NCBI RefSeq assembly: GCF_049257235.1 | Contig: NZ_JBMMUF010000002.1 | Location: 310,001-374,000, forward strand | Direction of reading: 5' to 3' | Length of the DNA: 64,000 nucleotides | Source of the DNA: Pseudoalteromonas sp049257235 | GTDB lineage: Bacteria > Pseudomonadota > Gammaproteobacteria > Enterobacterales > Alteromonadaceae | In this document: positions 1 to 7,898 of the stretch, piece by piece | Layout: each line of letters begins with the position of its first letter | Position numbering within the stretch: the first letter of the stretch is position 1 | Notes under the pieces: model-generated | Told to the model about the DNA's origin: nothing | The model's input: only the letters and a program-made list of their open reading frames with translations | Database searches by the model: none | Position numbers and translations under genes: made by a program

Positions 1-258
1 AGTAATGATATTCACATCTTTATTGATGATAATGGCCCGGGTTTAGATGAGCAGTTAAAGGCCAGAGCCTACGAGCCATTTATGACAACCAAGCGAGGAG
101 AGGGCAGTAAAGGTTTGGGTTTAACCATTGTGTATAACCTAGTTCGTAACGCCCTAAAAGGGCAAATAACATTGCACAACCTTGAACCTCAGGGTTTGCG
201 AGTGCACATCACGTTTACGCCAGCAAAAGCGATAGAAGCCCAGATTCGTATAGGCTAA
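1..258 (+). CDS. Sensor histidine kinase, C-terminal end (partial)
   Basis: The window opens inside this gene, in frame 1, and 85 codons are visible before TAA. They cover the end of a GHKL ATPase domain: the G1-type motif DDNGPGL (residues 9-15 here), the F-box-like EPFMTTK (26-32) and the G2-type GSKGLGLT (36-43). These residues bind ATP in sensor kinases, which phosphorylate their own His and pass the phosphate to a response regulator. The input domain, the His box and the cognate regulator lie outside the window, so the signal is unknown. The arsenic operon starts only 76 bp downstream on the same strand, but it has its own operator-like repeats, so a functional link is not implied. Confidence 0.88.
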   Translation, partial: SNDIHIFIDDNGPGLDEQLKARAYEPFMTTKRGEGSKGLGLTIVYNLVRNALKGQITLHNLEPQGLRVHITFTPAKAIEAQIRIG

Positions 259-262
259 CCGC

Positions 263-286
263 TATATTCGATATTGCATATATAAC
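263..286 (+). promoter_or_regulatory. ArsR operator-like repeat, copy 1
   Basis: A 24-bp segment beginning TATATTCG and ending TATAAC recurs almost unchanged 44 bp downstream (307-330). Each copy has an ATTCG half next to an AT-rich imperfect dyad. ArsR/SmtB proteins commonly bind AT-rich dyads at their own promoters. The position directly before the arsR gene makes autoregulation the natural reading. This copy covers the proposed -35 box. Confidence 0.6.
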
Positions 287-302
287 CAACTCGACGTAGC
301 AT
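274..302 (+). promoter_or_regulatory. Putative promoter of the arsenic operon
   Basis: TTGCAT at 274-279 and TAGCAT at 297-302 are separated by 17 bp, matching sigma-70 spacing, each with a reasonable consensus match. The -35 box lies inside repeat copy 1, and transcription from this promoter would begin inside repeat copy 2, so a repressor bound at either repeat would block it. This is an inference from spacing only. Confidence 0.45.
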
Positions 303-306
303 AGTG

Positions 307-330
307 TATATTCGAAATTCCATATGTAAC
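307..330 (+). promoter_or_regulatory. ArsR operator-like repeat, copy 2
   Basis: Second copy of the 24-bp repeat at 263-286: starts TATATTCG, ends ATGTAAC, with only three differences from copy 1. It lies over the predicted transcription start and ends 4 bp before the proposed GTG start of arsR. Confidence 0.58.
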
Positions 331-334
331 AAGC

Positions 335-673
335 GTGCCTTTATTTAAAGCCCTGAGCGATGATACCCGTCTACAAATATGTTTGCTGATAGCACACGAG
401 CAAGAACTGTGCGTGTGTGAATTTGTGAGTGCACTTCAGTTAAGCCAACCTAAGATTTCACGTCATTTGGCTGTGCTCAAAGATGCACAAATTGTCAGTA
501 CTCGCAAAGACAGACAATGGGTTTTTTATCGCCTCAATAACGCCATGCCACAGTGGCATATGGACATTATCAATACAACTGCATTGAACAATCAGCAGTT
601 ATTAGAGTCCGCATTGGTGCGATTGAACAAAATGGGCGCGCGGCCAAGCCGACAAGCGTCTTGTTGTAATTAA
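335..673 (+). CDS. arsR: ArsR-family arsenic-responsive repressor
   Basis: A 112-residue winged-helix repressor. The segment ELCVCEF (residues 24-30) carries the Cys-x-Cys pair (C26, C28) that ligates As(III) in E. coli-type ArsR. It is followed by the recognition-helix region LSQPKISRHLAVLKDA. A terminal Cys-Cys (110-111) could add a ligand. Binding of As(III) releases the protein from DNA in this family. The only usable start is GTG at 335; an in-frame stop at 302 excludes a longer protein, and no strong Shine-Dalgarno is visible. It is the first gene of an operon with the dehydrogenase (11 bp away) and arsJ, so it probably controls the whole unit and itself through the repeats at 263-330. 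Confidence 0.88.
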   Translation: MPLFKALSDDTRLQICLLIAHEQELCVCEFVSALQLSQPKISRHLAVLKDAQIVSTRKDRQWVFYRLNNAMPQWHMDIINTTALNNQQLLESALVRLNKMGARPSRQASCCN

Positions 674-684
674 GGAGATAAGTG

Positions 685-1689
685 ATGGCAATTAAAGTGG
701 GTATTAATGGCTTTGGCCGCATGGGACGTTTGATCATGCGCGCAGCATTTGATTGGCCAGAATTAGAAATCGTTCATATTAACGACCCGGCGGGTGATGC
801 GAAAACATTGGCTCATTTGCTCGAATTCGACTCAGTGCACGGACGTTGGCATCATAGCTGTGATGCTAGTGAGCAAGGCATGACAGTAAACGATGTATTT
901 ATTAGCTGCTCAGCAAACAAAGCAATCAATGAGACTGATTGGTCGGGGTGCGACATTGTTGTCGAAGCGTCAGGTAAAATGAAAGAGCGTGTATTGCTAG
1001 AGCAATATCTTGCACAAGGCGTAAAAAAGGTGGTAGTGACCGCACCTGTAAAAGAAGAAGGGGTGTTAAACATCGTTATGGGGGTTAATGACGACCTGTA
1101 CGATAGCAATGTTCATAACCTAGTTACAGCAGCATCATGCACCACTAATTGCTTAGCGCCTGTAGTGAAGGTGTTACAAGAGAAAATAGGTATCAAGCAT
1201 GGCTCTATGACCACCATCCATGACATTACCAATACACAAACCATTATTGACGCTCCACATAAGGATTTACGCCGTGCGCGTGCATGCGGCATGAGCTTGA
1301 TACCGACTACAACGGGATCTGCAACCGCTATTACTCATATTTTCCCTGAGCTCAAAGGCAAGCTAAATGGTCATGCTGTGCGCGTACCTCTGGCAAATGC
1401 TTCAATCACCGATTGTGTTTTTGAGTTAGCGCGATCTACCACAGAGGATGAACTTAATGCTTGGTTTAAAGAAGCAGCACAAGGTGCTCTAAAAGGTATC
1501 TTGGGCTATGAGGAAAAGCCTTTGGTATCTATTGATTATCGTACCGACCCACGTTCATGCATCGTTGACGCATTATCAACAATGGTTGTAAACGGCACGC
1601 AGGCAAAAATGTATCTGTGGTATGACAATGAATGGGGTTATGCCAACCGCAGTGCTGAGCTGGTGTTAAAAGTAGCTAAGTCACTATAG
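685..1689 (+). CDS. ArsJ-associated glyceraldehyde-3-phosphate dehydrogenase
   Basis: A 334-residue GAPDH: NAD-binding GINGFGRMGR (6-15), active-site ASCTTNC with C152, and catalytic H179 in MTTIHD. Genes of this type next to arsJ oxidise glyceraldehyde 3-phosphate with arsenate in place of phosphate and give 1-arseno-3-phosphoglycerate, the substrate exported by ArsJ. That assignment is established for this neighbourhood; the choice over a glycolytic GAPDH rests on context (between arsR and arsJ). The ATG at 685 is preferred over GTG at 682 because AAGGAG at 672-677 sits at the better distance. Cytoplasmic; translated with arsJ, which begins 8 bp downstream. Confidence 0.9.
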   Translation: MAIKVGINGFGRMGRLIMRAAFDWPELEIVHINDPAGDAKTLAHLLEFDSVHGRWHHSCDASEQGMTVNDVFISCSANKAINETDWSGCDIVVEASGKMKERVLLEQYLAQGVKKVVVTAPVKEEGVLNIVMGVNDDLYDSNVHNLVTAASCTTNCLAPVVKVLQEKIGIKHGSMTTIHDITNTQTIIDAPHKDLRRARACGMSLIPTTTGSATAITHIFPELKGKLNGHAVRVPLANASITDCVFELARSTTEDELNAWFKEAAQGALKGILGYEEKPLVSIDYRTDPRSCIVDALSTMVVNGTQAKMYLWYDNEWGYANRSAELVLKVAKSL

Positions 1690-1697
1690 GTACACAC

Positions 1698-2894
1698 ATG
1701 TCATCATCGCCGTTAAAGCAATATGGTGTGATCACCGCCAACTACTGGGCATTTACACTCAGTGATGGCGCTTTACGTATGTTGGTGGTGTTGTATTTCT
1801 ACCAACTAGGTTACACACCGCTGGCTATTGCCATGCTGTTTTTGTTTTATGAGTTTTTTGGTGTTGTCACAAACCTTGTCGGTGGCTGGCTAGGGGCGCG
1901 TATTGGCCTCAATCGCACTATGCAAATGGGTATGTTGATGCAGCTTATCGCTCTGGGCATGCTGCTGGTGGATAAATCCATGCTCAGTGTGCCCTGGGTC
2001 ATGGCGGCACAAGCGTTAAGCGGCATCGCAAAAGATCTCAATAAAATGAGTGCCAAAAGTGCCATTAAAACGGTGGTAAGCGACCAGCAGCAAGGGCGGT
2101 TGTACAAATGGATTGCCCTGCTAACCGGTTCCAAAAATGCGCTAAAAGGTATTGGCTATTTCCTCGGCGGCGCATTGTTGGCGCTTTGGGGTTTTGACGG
2201 GGCGATTATTGCACTGATGGCTGTAGTCGCTGCTGGATTTATCTTTAGCGCCTTGTTGCTAACACAGGACTTAGGGCGAAGTAAATACAAGCCAAAATTT
2301 AAAGATGTATTTTCCAAGAGTGAAGCACTAAACCGCTTGTCGCTTGCACGATTATTACTCTTTGCCTCTCGCGATGTGTGGTTTGTTGTCGCATTACCTG
2401 TGTTTTTTATTTCAGCATTGGGTTGGCAACACGAGCAGGTGGGGGGATTTATGGCGCTGTGGATCATCGGCTATGGCATTGTTCAAAGCCTTGCACCCCG
2501 CTTGGGCTTAAAAAAGGGGGACGATGTATTCAAGCATGCAATTACGCTTAGTGGCGCACTTGCTGTCACCACGGCCGTCCTCATTCTTTGCTATGTGTAT
2601 TTTGGTAACAGTATTGCGACGCAAAATATCATCTTAGTCAGTGGTTTGTTGCTTTTTGGCGTGGTGTTTGCGCTCAATTCCTCACTGCACAGCTATCTTG
2701 TTGTGCATTTGGCAGACCGCGACAGTGTATCGATGGATGTTGGTTTTTATTACATGGCTAATGCTAGCGGCAGGCTTGTGGGCACAGTGTTATCCGGCTG
2801 GTTGTATCAGCAAAATGGATTGGTGGCGTGTTTAGTGTGCGCCCTAATAATGCAAGTGTTAACGTGGTGGGTGTCACGCCGACTGGTCGCCTAG
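1698..2894 (+). CDS. arsJ: Organoarsenical efflux MFS permease ArsJ
   Basis: A 398-residue major facilitator protein with about 12 hydrophobic segments. The N-terminus (KQYGVITANYWAFTLSDGAL) and the stretch QALSGIAKDLNKMSAKSAIK near residues 105-125 look like the ArsJ subfamily rather than drug exporters. ArsJ exports 1-arseno-3-phosphoglycerate, which breaks down outside the cell to arsenate and phosphoglycerate, so dehydrogenase plus ArsJ form an As(V) resistance pathway that needs no arsenate reductase. It is the last gene of the arsR operon; no arsenate reductase or ArsB/Acr3 is seen in the window. The following gap of 71 bp contains no strong terminator. Confidence 0.9.
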   Translation: MSSSPLKQYGVITANYWAFTLSDGALRMLVVLYFYQLGYTPLAIAMLFLFYEFFGVVTNLVGGWLGARIGLNRTMQMGMLMQLIALGMLLVDKSMLSVPWVMAAQALSGIAKDLNKMSAKSAIKTVVSDQQQGRLYKWIALLTGSKNALKGIGYFLGGALLALWGFDGAIIALMAVVAAGFIFSALLLTQDLGRSKYKPKFKDVFSKSEALNRLSLARLLLFASRDVWFVVALPVFFISALGWQHEQVGGFMALWIIGYGIVQSLAPRLGLKKGDDVFKHAITLSGALAVTTAVLILCYVYFGNSIATQNIILVSGLLLFGVVFALNSSLHSYLVVHLADRDSVSMDVGFYYMANASGRLVGTVLSGWLYQQNGLVACLVCALIMQVLTWWVSRRLVA

Positions 2895-2965
2895 TCATAA
2901 TTGCTTACAACTGCCGTCGAACTAATTAACTCATAGCATGTTCCAAGGAAAAAAAGGAGCGAGCT

Positions 2966-3646
2966 ATGACATATAAGTTTCATAAAATTAGACAATTTAT
3001 GCACACTACATTAAAGGCCAATTGGGGAATTATTCTCACCATGGCCTTTATTTTTTCGATGCGCAGTTCTTTTGCCGATTGGTACACCGTACCTTCTGGC
3101 TCAATGTTACCTACTGTCGAGATTGGGGATCAAATCACCGTCGATAAAATGGCTTATGACGCCAAAATCCCTTTCACTGATCATACAGTTGCTCGACTGG
3201 CAGAACCACAACGCGGTGATATCATCGTCTTTGAGTCACAAGCAGCAGACAATCGCTTGCTAAAGCGTATTGTGGCGGTGCCAGGTGACACCATCAGCAT
3301 GAGTAATGAGAGGGTGTTCATTAACGGCGAACCACTCAAATATGTAATAAAAAGCACCAGCGACGATGCGTTTTTGCTGCATGAGCAGCTTGGCGACATT
3401 AACCACTTAGTTCGTATCGATAAAACGCGCTCAGCACATCTAGCAAATCTACATACTGTAACAATTCCAGCCGATCATTACTTTGTGATGGGGGATAACC
3501 GCCGAAACAGTGCCGATTCTCGCGTTTATGGGCTTGTACCTCGCTCTGAGATCAAAGGAAAGGCACATTGGGTGGCATTTTCTCTAGACTACGACAATTA
3601 TTATTTACCTAAGGGTAATCGGTTTGCACATAACCTATACCAATAA
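2966..3646 (+). CDS. lepB: Signal peptidase I (additional LepB-type)
   Basis: Type I signal peptidase of 226 residues, which removes signal peptides at the outer face of the inner membrane. One N-terminal membrane segment (about residues 20-36) precedes the catalytic serine motif PSGSMLPT with S46. The general base is K100 in KRIVAVPGD, and the C-terminal signature is MGDNRRNSADSR. It is shorter than E. coli LepB (324 residues) and has one rather than two N-terminal membrane segments. It does not lie beside lepA or rnc, so it is probably a secondary paralogue. A clear AAAAAGGAG precedes the ATG. The next gene starts 28 bp downstream. Confidence 0.88.
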   Translation: MTYKFHKIRQFMHTTLKANWGIILTMAFIFSMRSSFADWYTVPSGSMLPTVEIGDQITVDKMAYDAKIPFTDHTVARLAEPQRGDIIVFESQAADNRLLKRIVAVPGDTISMSNERVFINGEPLKYVIKSTSDDAFLLHEQLGDINHLVRIDKTRSAHLANLHTVTIPADHYFVMGDNRRNSADSRVYGLVPRSEIKGKAHWVAFSLDYDNYYLPKGNRFAHNLYQ

Positions 3647-3674
3647 TGAAAGTACGGGCAATCTAGGAAAAATC

Positions 3675-4367
3675 ATGAAGAAAATAGGCATCATCGGCGG
3701 TATGAGTTGGCAAAGCACACAGACTTACTACAAGGCAATCAACGAGGGAGTGAATGACCATCTTGGCGGTTTGCATAGTGCCGAATTGTTAATGTATAGC
3801 GTTGATTTTGCCCCGATTGAGCAATTACAGCATAACCATCAATGGCCGCAGTTGGCGAATAAGCTCTCGCACGCAGCGCAAAGTCTAGAGCGAGCAGGTG
3901 CTGACTGCATCGTCATAGCCACCAATACGATGCACAAAGTAGCCGACGTGATGCAGGAGAATATTTCCATTCCTATCATCCATATCGCTGATGCTGTTGC
4001 AGTGAAGCTAAAGCAAAAAGGCATTGATACGGTTGGGTTGTTAGGGACAGCCTTTACAATGGAGCAAGACTTTTACCGTCAGCGTTTACAAGACAAACAT
4101 GGAATAAAGGTGTTGATACCCGATGCCCCTCATCGCACGTGTATCCATGAGGTAATATACAAAGAGCTATGCCATGGTCATGTGTATCCAGACTCCCATT
4201 TGGCATTTATGCGTATTATCAATGAGCTTCACTTCAGCGGAGCACAAGGGATCATTTTAGGGTGTACAGAAATTGGTTTGCTGGTAAGTCAGTCTGATAC
4301 AGATATTGCCTTGTTCGATACCACTTTTATCCATGCACAAGCGGCTGTGGAATTCGCTTTGTCTTAG
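3675..4367 (+). CDS. ygeA: Asp/Glu/hydantoin racemase family, YgeA-type amino acid racemase
   Basis: A 230-residue PLP-independent racemase closely resembling E. coli YgeA in length and motifs: GIIGGMSWQST at the N-terminus, ATNTMHKVAD and GCTEIGLLV. The catalytic acid/base pair reads T83 (Thr in place of the usual first Cys) and C197, the same Thr/Cys pair and numbering as YgeA, a broad racemase active on homoserine and other amino acids. Start chosen at the ATG at 3675 before KKIGIIGG, since an upstream in-frame ATG would overlap lepB and add a tail unlike the family. D-amino acids made this way may enter cell wall remodelling; that is inference. Confidence 0.85.
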   Translation: MKKIGIIGGMSWQSTQTYYKAINEGVNDHLGGLHSAELLMYSVDFAPIEQLQHNHQWPQLANKLSHAAQSLERAGADCIVIATNTMHKVADVMQENISIPIIHIADAVAVKLKQKGIDTVGLLGTAFTMEQDFYRQRLQDKHGIKVLIPDAPHRTCIHEVIYKELCHGHVYPDSHLAFMRIINELHFSGAQGIILGCTEIGLLVSQSDTDIALFDTTFIHAQAAVEFALS

Positions 4368-4455
4368 TTTTTTGGCGATAACTATACGGCGGAAATTAAT
4401 GGTTTGAGTGATTCTTTGCAGTGGGAGCGCTCTTCTATTTCTCATCTACGGCTTT

Positions 4456-4617
4456 ATACCAATTGAATTAAATAATTGATCTTCCTAGCGGGCTAAATAG
4501 CCTGCTCACTGTGTTATAATTTTTCTATGTAGAATAACTACATACGAAAAATTATGCCTTGCTATCACGCTATTTATCCAGCGCTATCCTAGCTCACTTT
4601 TCTAATGCAATTGGTAT
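4456..4617 (+). repeat. 162-bp palindromic intergenic repeat with ATACCAATTG ends
   Basis: The 344-bp gap between the racemase and globin genes holds an element that starts ATACCAATTG and ends CAATTGGTAT, perfect inverted ends. Its centre forms a strong hairpin: ATAATTTTTC-TATGTAG, a five-base loop, then CTACATA-CGAAAAATTAT. Between ends and centre lie further imperfect inverted sequences. It has no coding capacity. Such elements with ACCAATTG ends are frequent between genes in marine gammaproteobacteria and look like non-autonomous mobile repeats. No clear target duplication is seen. Confidence 0.7.
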
Positions 4618-4711
4618 TATCTAGAATACGACTACACCTTGAAATCGAAATAAGCTCAGACTCAAGTTGAGCTATGCTTAAAGAGATTCAAACCACACGA
4701 GGTGTACCGCA

Positions 4712-5071
4712 ATGGACACAAGTTTATTTGAGCGCTTAGGTGGTGAGCAGGGGATCCGCAGTATCTCGAATGATGTAGTCGAATTACATCGACAAAACCC
4801 TGTTATAAAAGCGCGCTTTGCTAATAGTGATGTCGTCACATTAAAAGATACTGTTGCCAAGTTTTTCATAACTGGTAGCGGTGGCCCTCAGGTCTATGAG
4901 GGAAAAGATATGCGAACGGCACATCAAAATATGAATATCAACGATAATGAATACATGGCTGCCGTCGATGATGTGATGCAAGCACTTGATAATCACAATG
5001 TTGGCGATAAAGAAAAAGCCGAAGTGCTGTATATATTTTACAGCCTCAGGCCTGAGGTGGTACACGTCTGA
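4712..5071 (+). CDS. Truncated haemoglobin, group I-like
   Basis: A 119-residue protein with the 2-on-2 globin pattern: SLFERLGGEQGI at the N-terminus (pre-A/A region), the Gly-rich FITGSGGPQVYEGKDM loop, and the proximal haem ligand H71 in TAHQNMNI. The length matches group I (HbN/GlbN type). Such proteins bind O2 or NO and often act in NO detoxification; the role here is inferred from family. GAGGT precedes the start codon at a suitable distance. It is a single gene followed directly by a terminator hairpin. Confidence 0.88.
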   Translation: MDTSLFERLGGEQGIRSISNDVVELHRQNPVIKARFANSDVVTLKDTVAKFFITGSGGPQVYEGKDMRTAHQNMNINDNEYMAAVDDVMQALDNHNVGDKEKAEVLYIFYSLRPEVVHV

Positions 5072-5107
5072 GTTGTTGTATTTGGCTAACTTGAATGTTC
5101 CACGTAT

Positions 5108-5135
5108 AGCGCTATCTACTTGGTAGCGCTTTTTC
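5108..5135 (+). terminator. Rho-independent terminator after the globin gene
   Basis: Stem AGCGCTATC / GGTAGCGCT (one G-T pair) with a five-base loop, followed by TTTTTC. It lies 37 bp after the globin stop and ends against the 3' end of the convergent tetR gene. Confidence 0.8.
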
Positions 5136-5136
5136 T

Positions 5137-5718
5137 TTATGATTTTATAGACAATAAAAGCTGATCGCCCATTGCTTTGAGAATTGCTTTATCCTGATGT
5201 GTATAGGCATATGTGCGTAAACCGTACAATCCAAGACTAACAAACCGAGCCAGGGTGAGGGGGCAGTCATCTCTTATACCTTCACCTTGTTTTTGCGCGT
5301 TCATAATGTGTAGTGCAAGTTGCTGTTCAATGTGCTGCAAGTTTTCACTTAACATCGCCTTGATTTGGGGATCGTGATTACCCATTTCGTTGAGAGATTG
5401 TGTCAGCAAACAGACTTTGGCGCAGGAATCGTCCAAGCATTGTGCAACTACCGAATCGATTAACGCTTTGAGGCTATTTAGCACAGGTGTCTTATCATCG
5501 AACAATGCCATAAATTCTTTACGCTTTTGCGTTTGATAGTAATTTATCGCTTCGACAAAGAGCCCTTTTTTACTGCCAAACGCGCAATAAATTGAACCAG
5601 GATGGAGTCCCGTCGCGCTGGTGAGTTTTTGCATACTTGACTTTGCATAGCCATGTTCCATGAATGTTTGCATCGCATTGTGAAGAACCTCAGAGCGGTC
5701 AAACTCGGTACTGCGCAT
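5137..5718 (-). CDS. TetR/AcrR-family transcriptional regulator
   Basis: A 193-residue repressor. The N-terminal helix-turn-helix spans about residues 8-52 (FDRSEVLHNAMQTFMEHGYA, then TSATGLHPGSIYCAFGSKKG), typical of TetR. The C-terminal helices form the ligand domain, which is too variable to name a ligand. It is transcribed away from the Old Yellow Enzyme gene, with 130 bp between them holding a TetR-like palindrome. By analogy with nemR-nemA it probably senses reactive electrophiles and represses the reductase; this is inference from arrangement. Several cysteines (in DDSCAKVCLL) could be redox sensors. Confidence 0.85.
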   Translation of the reverse strand: MRSTEFDRSEVLHNAMQTFMEHGYAKSSMQKLTSATGLHPGSIYCAFGSKKGLFVEAINYYQTQKRKEFMALFDDKTPVLNSLKALIDSVVAQCLDDSCAKVCLLTQSLNEMGNHDPQIKAMLSENLQHIEQQLALHIMNAQKQGEGIRDDCPLTLARFVSLGLYGLRTYAYTHQDKAILKAMGDQLLLSIKS

Positions 5719-5778
5719 AGTAGTTACATCAAATAATCAAAGAGGAATAAGATAGTACCATTGTTTTGTTTAAATATC

Positions 5779-5794
5779 TTGAACGATCATTCAA
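5779..5794. promoter_or_regulatory. Candidate TetR operator palindrome
   Basis: TTGAACGATCATTCAA is a 16-bp palindrome with one mismatched pair. It lies between the divergent regulator and reductase genes, 61 bp from the regulator start and 55 bp from the reductase start. Size and TGAAC..TTCA form resemble known TetR-family operators. Confidence 0.55.
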
Positions 5795-5848
5795 TAAAGG
5801 GTAGTTTGTTGCCTAATTTAAGACAAGATCCATCTAAGAGAGTTTTCT

Positions 5849-6892
5849 ATGCAAGATATTTTGTTTACCCCATACCCTTTATCAGATGATGTTGAACTCA
5901 AGAACCGCATCATGATGGCACCATTAACCCGATGCATGGCAAGCGATGAGTTAGTTCCTACTCAGGCCATGGTGGAATATTATGAACGTCGTGCAGATGC
6001 GGGTTTAATTATCAGCGAAGCGACAATTATTCGCCCTGACGCACAGGGCTACCCTAATGTACCGGGGATATTCACTCAGGCGCAAATTGAAGGCTGGCGT
6101 AAAGTGACAGACGCGGTACACGCGAAAGGGGGCAAAATGTTCTGCCAATTATGGCATGTTGGCCGCGTAGCACACCCACATTTTTTTGGCGGTGAAGTCG
6201 TAGGTGCGAGCGCCATTGGGCTGCAAGGTACAGTGCCGCGTATGCGTGAGTTAACTTACCAAGTACCTAAGGCGCTGTCGACAGAGGAAATTGCTCAAGT
6301 CGTTGCTGATTATGCTAAAGCTGCAGAAAATGCAATAGAGGCAGGGTTTGATGGTGTCGAAATCCATGGTGCGAATGGTTATCTTATTGACCAATTTTTG
6401 CACCACAGTGCGAACCAACGTACTGATGAATACGGTGGCACTGCACAAAATCGCGCGCGTTTCGCACTCGAGGTTGTTGATGCCGTATCACAACGTATTG
6501 GCGCGGGTCGCACTGCATTAAGAGTATCGCCGGGGGCATACTTCTTGTTAGAACCAGGTGATGAGCAAGATACACACACATTCGACTATTTATTGAATGA
6601 GTTGAATAAACGCACCTTGGCTTATTTACACTTAGGCATTTTCGATGATGCAATGGAGTTCGATTACCTCGGTGGTAAAGCGTCAGCTTATTTGCGTGAG
6701 CGCTACCAAGGACATTTGGTCGGTGTGGGTAGCTACACACCAGAGCAAGGAGCGCAAGCAATTGCTGATAAGCGTTTTGACATAGTAGCGATTGGTCGCC
6801 CATTTATCGCTAACCCAGATTTAGTTAGCAAACTAAAAGCGGGTCAACAACTGACTGCATATTCAGAAGAAATGCTGCAACAGCTTTATTAA
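5849..6892 (+). CDS. Old Yellow Enzyme family alkene reductase (NemA/XenB-like)
   Basis: A 347-residue FMN-dependent TIM-barrel ene-reductase. Motifs: MMAPLTRCMA near residues 22-31, QLWHVGR (100-106), the substrate-anchoring H173 and N176 in EIHGANGYLIDQF, and the phosphate-binding end GVGSYTPEQG...AIGRPFIANPDL. Family members use NAD(P)H to reduce activated double bonds such as N-ethylmaleimide, nitro-esters and quinones. Length matches E. coli NemA (365). A divergent TetR gene suggests induction by electrophiles. It is a single-gene unit followed by a mobile repeat. Confidence 0.88.
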   Translation: MQDILFTPYPLSDDVELKNRIMMAPLTRCMASDELVPTQAMVEYYERRADAGLIISEATIIRPDAQGYPNVPGIFTQAQIEGWRKVTDAVHAKGGKMFCQLWHVGRVAHPHFFGGEVVGASAIGLQGTVPRMRELTYQVPKALSTEEIAQVVADYAKAAENAIEAGFDGVEIHGANGYLIDQFLHHSANQRTDEYGGTAQNRARFALEVVDAVSQRIGAGRTALRVSPGAYFLLEPGDEQDTHTFDYLLNELNKRTLAYLHLGIFDDAMEFDYLGGKASAYLRERYQGHLVGVGSYTPEQGAQAIADKRFDIVAIGRPFIANPDLVSKLKAGQQLTAYSEEMLQQLY

Positions 6893-6944
6893 CTTGTTGC
6901 TGTTGCTGGGTGTCATTAAATTGCAACGTTGTGAAATTAAATGA

Positions 6945-7208
6945 GGGCGTATTGACCTTTGAAGTTTGAATTTTGTTTAAATCAAAGGCTTTCAATGCTA
7001 GGAATGGGTCATGGTGCATAGTGAACTATGTTCATGGCCCATGACAACGCAGTGTACGCCTTTGGTTGAACCCTTTGGGCAGCGCCATTGGCGTATTTTC
7101 ACTGCGTTATCGCCTGACTTACATAGAATGACTATGCGACGCAGGCTCTGCCTTGCCAAAATGCCCCAATGACTGCTGCAAAACCAAACAACAAAGATCA
7201 ACACGCCC
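6945..7208 (+). repeat. MITE-like repeat R1, full-length copy A (264 bp)
   Basis: Begins GGGCGTATTGACCTTTG and ends CAAAGATCAACACGCCC: 17-bp inverted ends with two mismatches. The interior is closely similar to 7899-8163 in the same orientation. It contains an internal dyad around ATGGGTCATG...CATGGCCCAT. There is no transposase and no convincing open frame. Together with the second copy it brackets the gene at 7276-7815. Shortened relatives occur at 20051-20125 and 39208-39268. Confidence 0.82.
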
Positions 7209-7275
7209 TAATTCTATGAAATACATGCAACACTGCATTGTCTTCTCATTGGATATCCATTGTCATATTGGCCAC

Positions 7276-7815
7276 TCAACTGAGTGGCTTTTTTTTGTCG
7301 TCGCTTATTTCGCAAATAGAATACACGCTAATGGGAATTCGTGGTCGATATCTGTCGTTGATATTGATCTCGCGCTCGGGCGAGCGTAAATCACACTCAA
7401 GATTAGCAACCGCTTTTTGAATAACATAATTGTCAATTTCATGGTCAATTGCCGTATACCAAAGCACATACTGTTGCCCTTGATAGCGTACGCTGATGTC
7501 TTGCCACAACCGAGCATTTGACTGACCAATAAGGGCTTCACTACTGACATATTCATTAAAAGAAAACTCACCGCGGTAGTTTGTTCTGGCATGAGAGATA
7601 AACTTTGTCTCGCCTATGGATAAGGTTCGAGTGATTTCAATGTTGGCTAACTGTCGCTCGCCAACAAAGAGGCTACCTGTGACTTTGGGGCTTAACGTTT
7701 GTTCATCCTGTTGTGTTGTAAACAGGTTGAAGGGAATATCTGAGTTATTGCTAAGCAGTGCTATCGGTGCCGATAGTGTGGCCGCACACGCGAGGGTGAT
7801 AAGTGAAGAACGCAT
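7276..7815 (-). CDS. Predicted exported protein, DUF6795-like beta domain
   Basis: A 179-residue protein starting at the ATG at 7815, preceded by AAGGAACAAGG; a longer upstream frame lacks a ribosome site. The N-terminus MRSSLITLACAATLSAPIALL is a signal peptide, so the protein is probably periplasmic. Residues about 40-95 (KVTGSLFVGERQLANIEITR, then THE TNYRGEFSFNEY region) resemble the small beta-sandwich of DUF6795/carboxypeptidase-regulatory-like proteins, in which a 'new gene product, added strand, Gly-Glu-Phe-Ser-Phe' pattern repeats; this match is from memory. Two cysteines near the C-terminus (in LECDLR and YSICEI) could pair. The function is unknown. It lies alone between two direct copies of repeat R1, with which it may have been mobilised. 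Confidence 0.68.
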   Translation of the reverse strand: MRSSLITLACAATLSAPIALLSNNSDIPFNLFTTQQDEQTLSPKVTGSLFVGERQLANIEITRTLSIGETKFISHARTNYRGEFSFNEYVSSEALIGQSNARLWQDISVRYQGQQYVLWYTAIDHEIDNYVIQKAVANLECDLRSPEREININDRYRPRIPISVYSICEISDDKKKPLS

Positions 7816-7898
7816 CCTTGTTCCTTGTATTAATCTAATCCATGATAAACGCGAGATTACCCTATAAGTGTAATGTCGCAAACCAAGAGTATAGTCTA

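Noticed and set aside
6384..6803. Minus-strand open frame inside the Old Yellow Enzyme gene (139 codons)
   Set aside because: His/Arg-rich antisense translation of conserved barrel motifs; no evidence for expression.
6998..7204. Small frame spanning repeat R1 copy A and its counterpart in copy B
   Set aside because: The frame exists in both copies (minus strand) but its reading follows the dyads of the repeat; no ribosome site and no known protein, so treated as non-coding.
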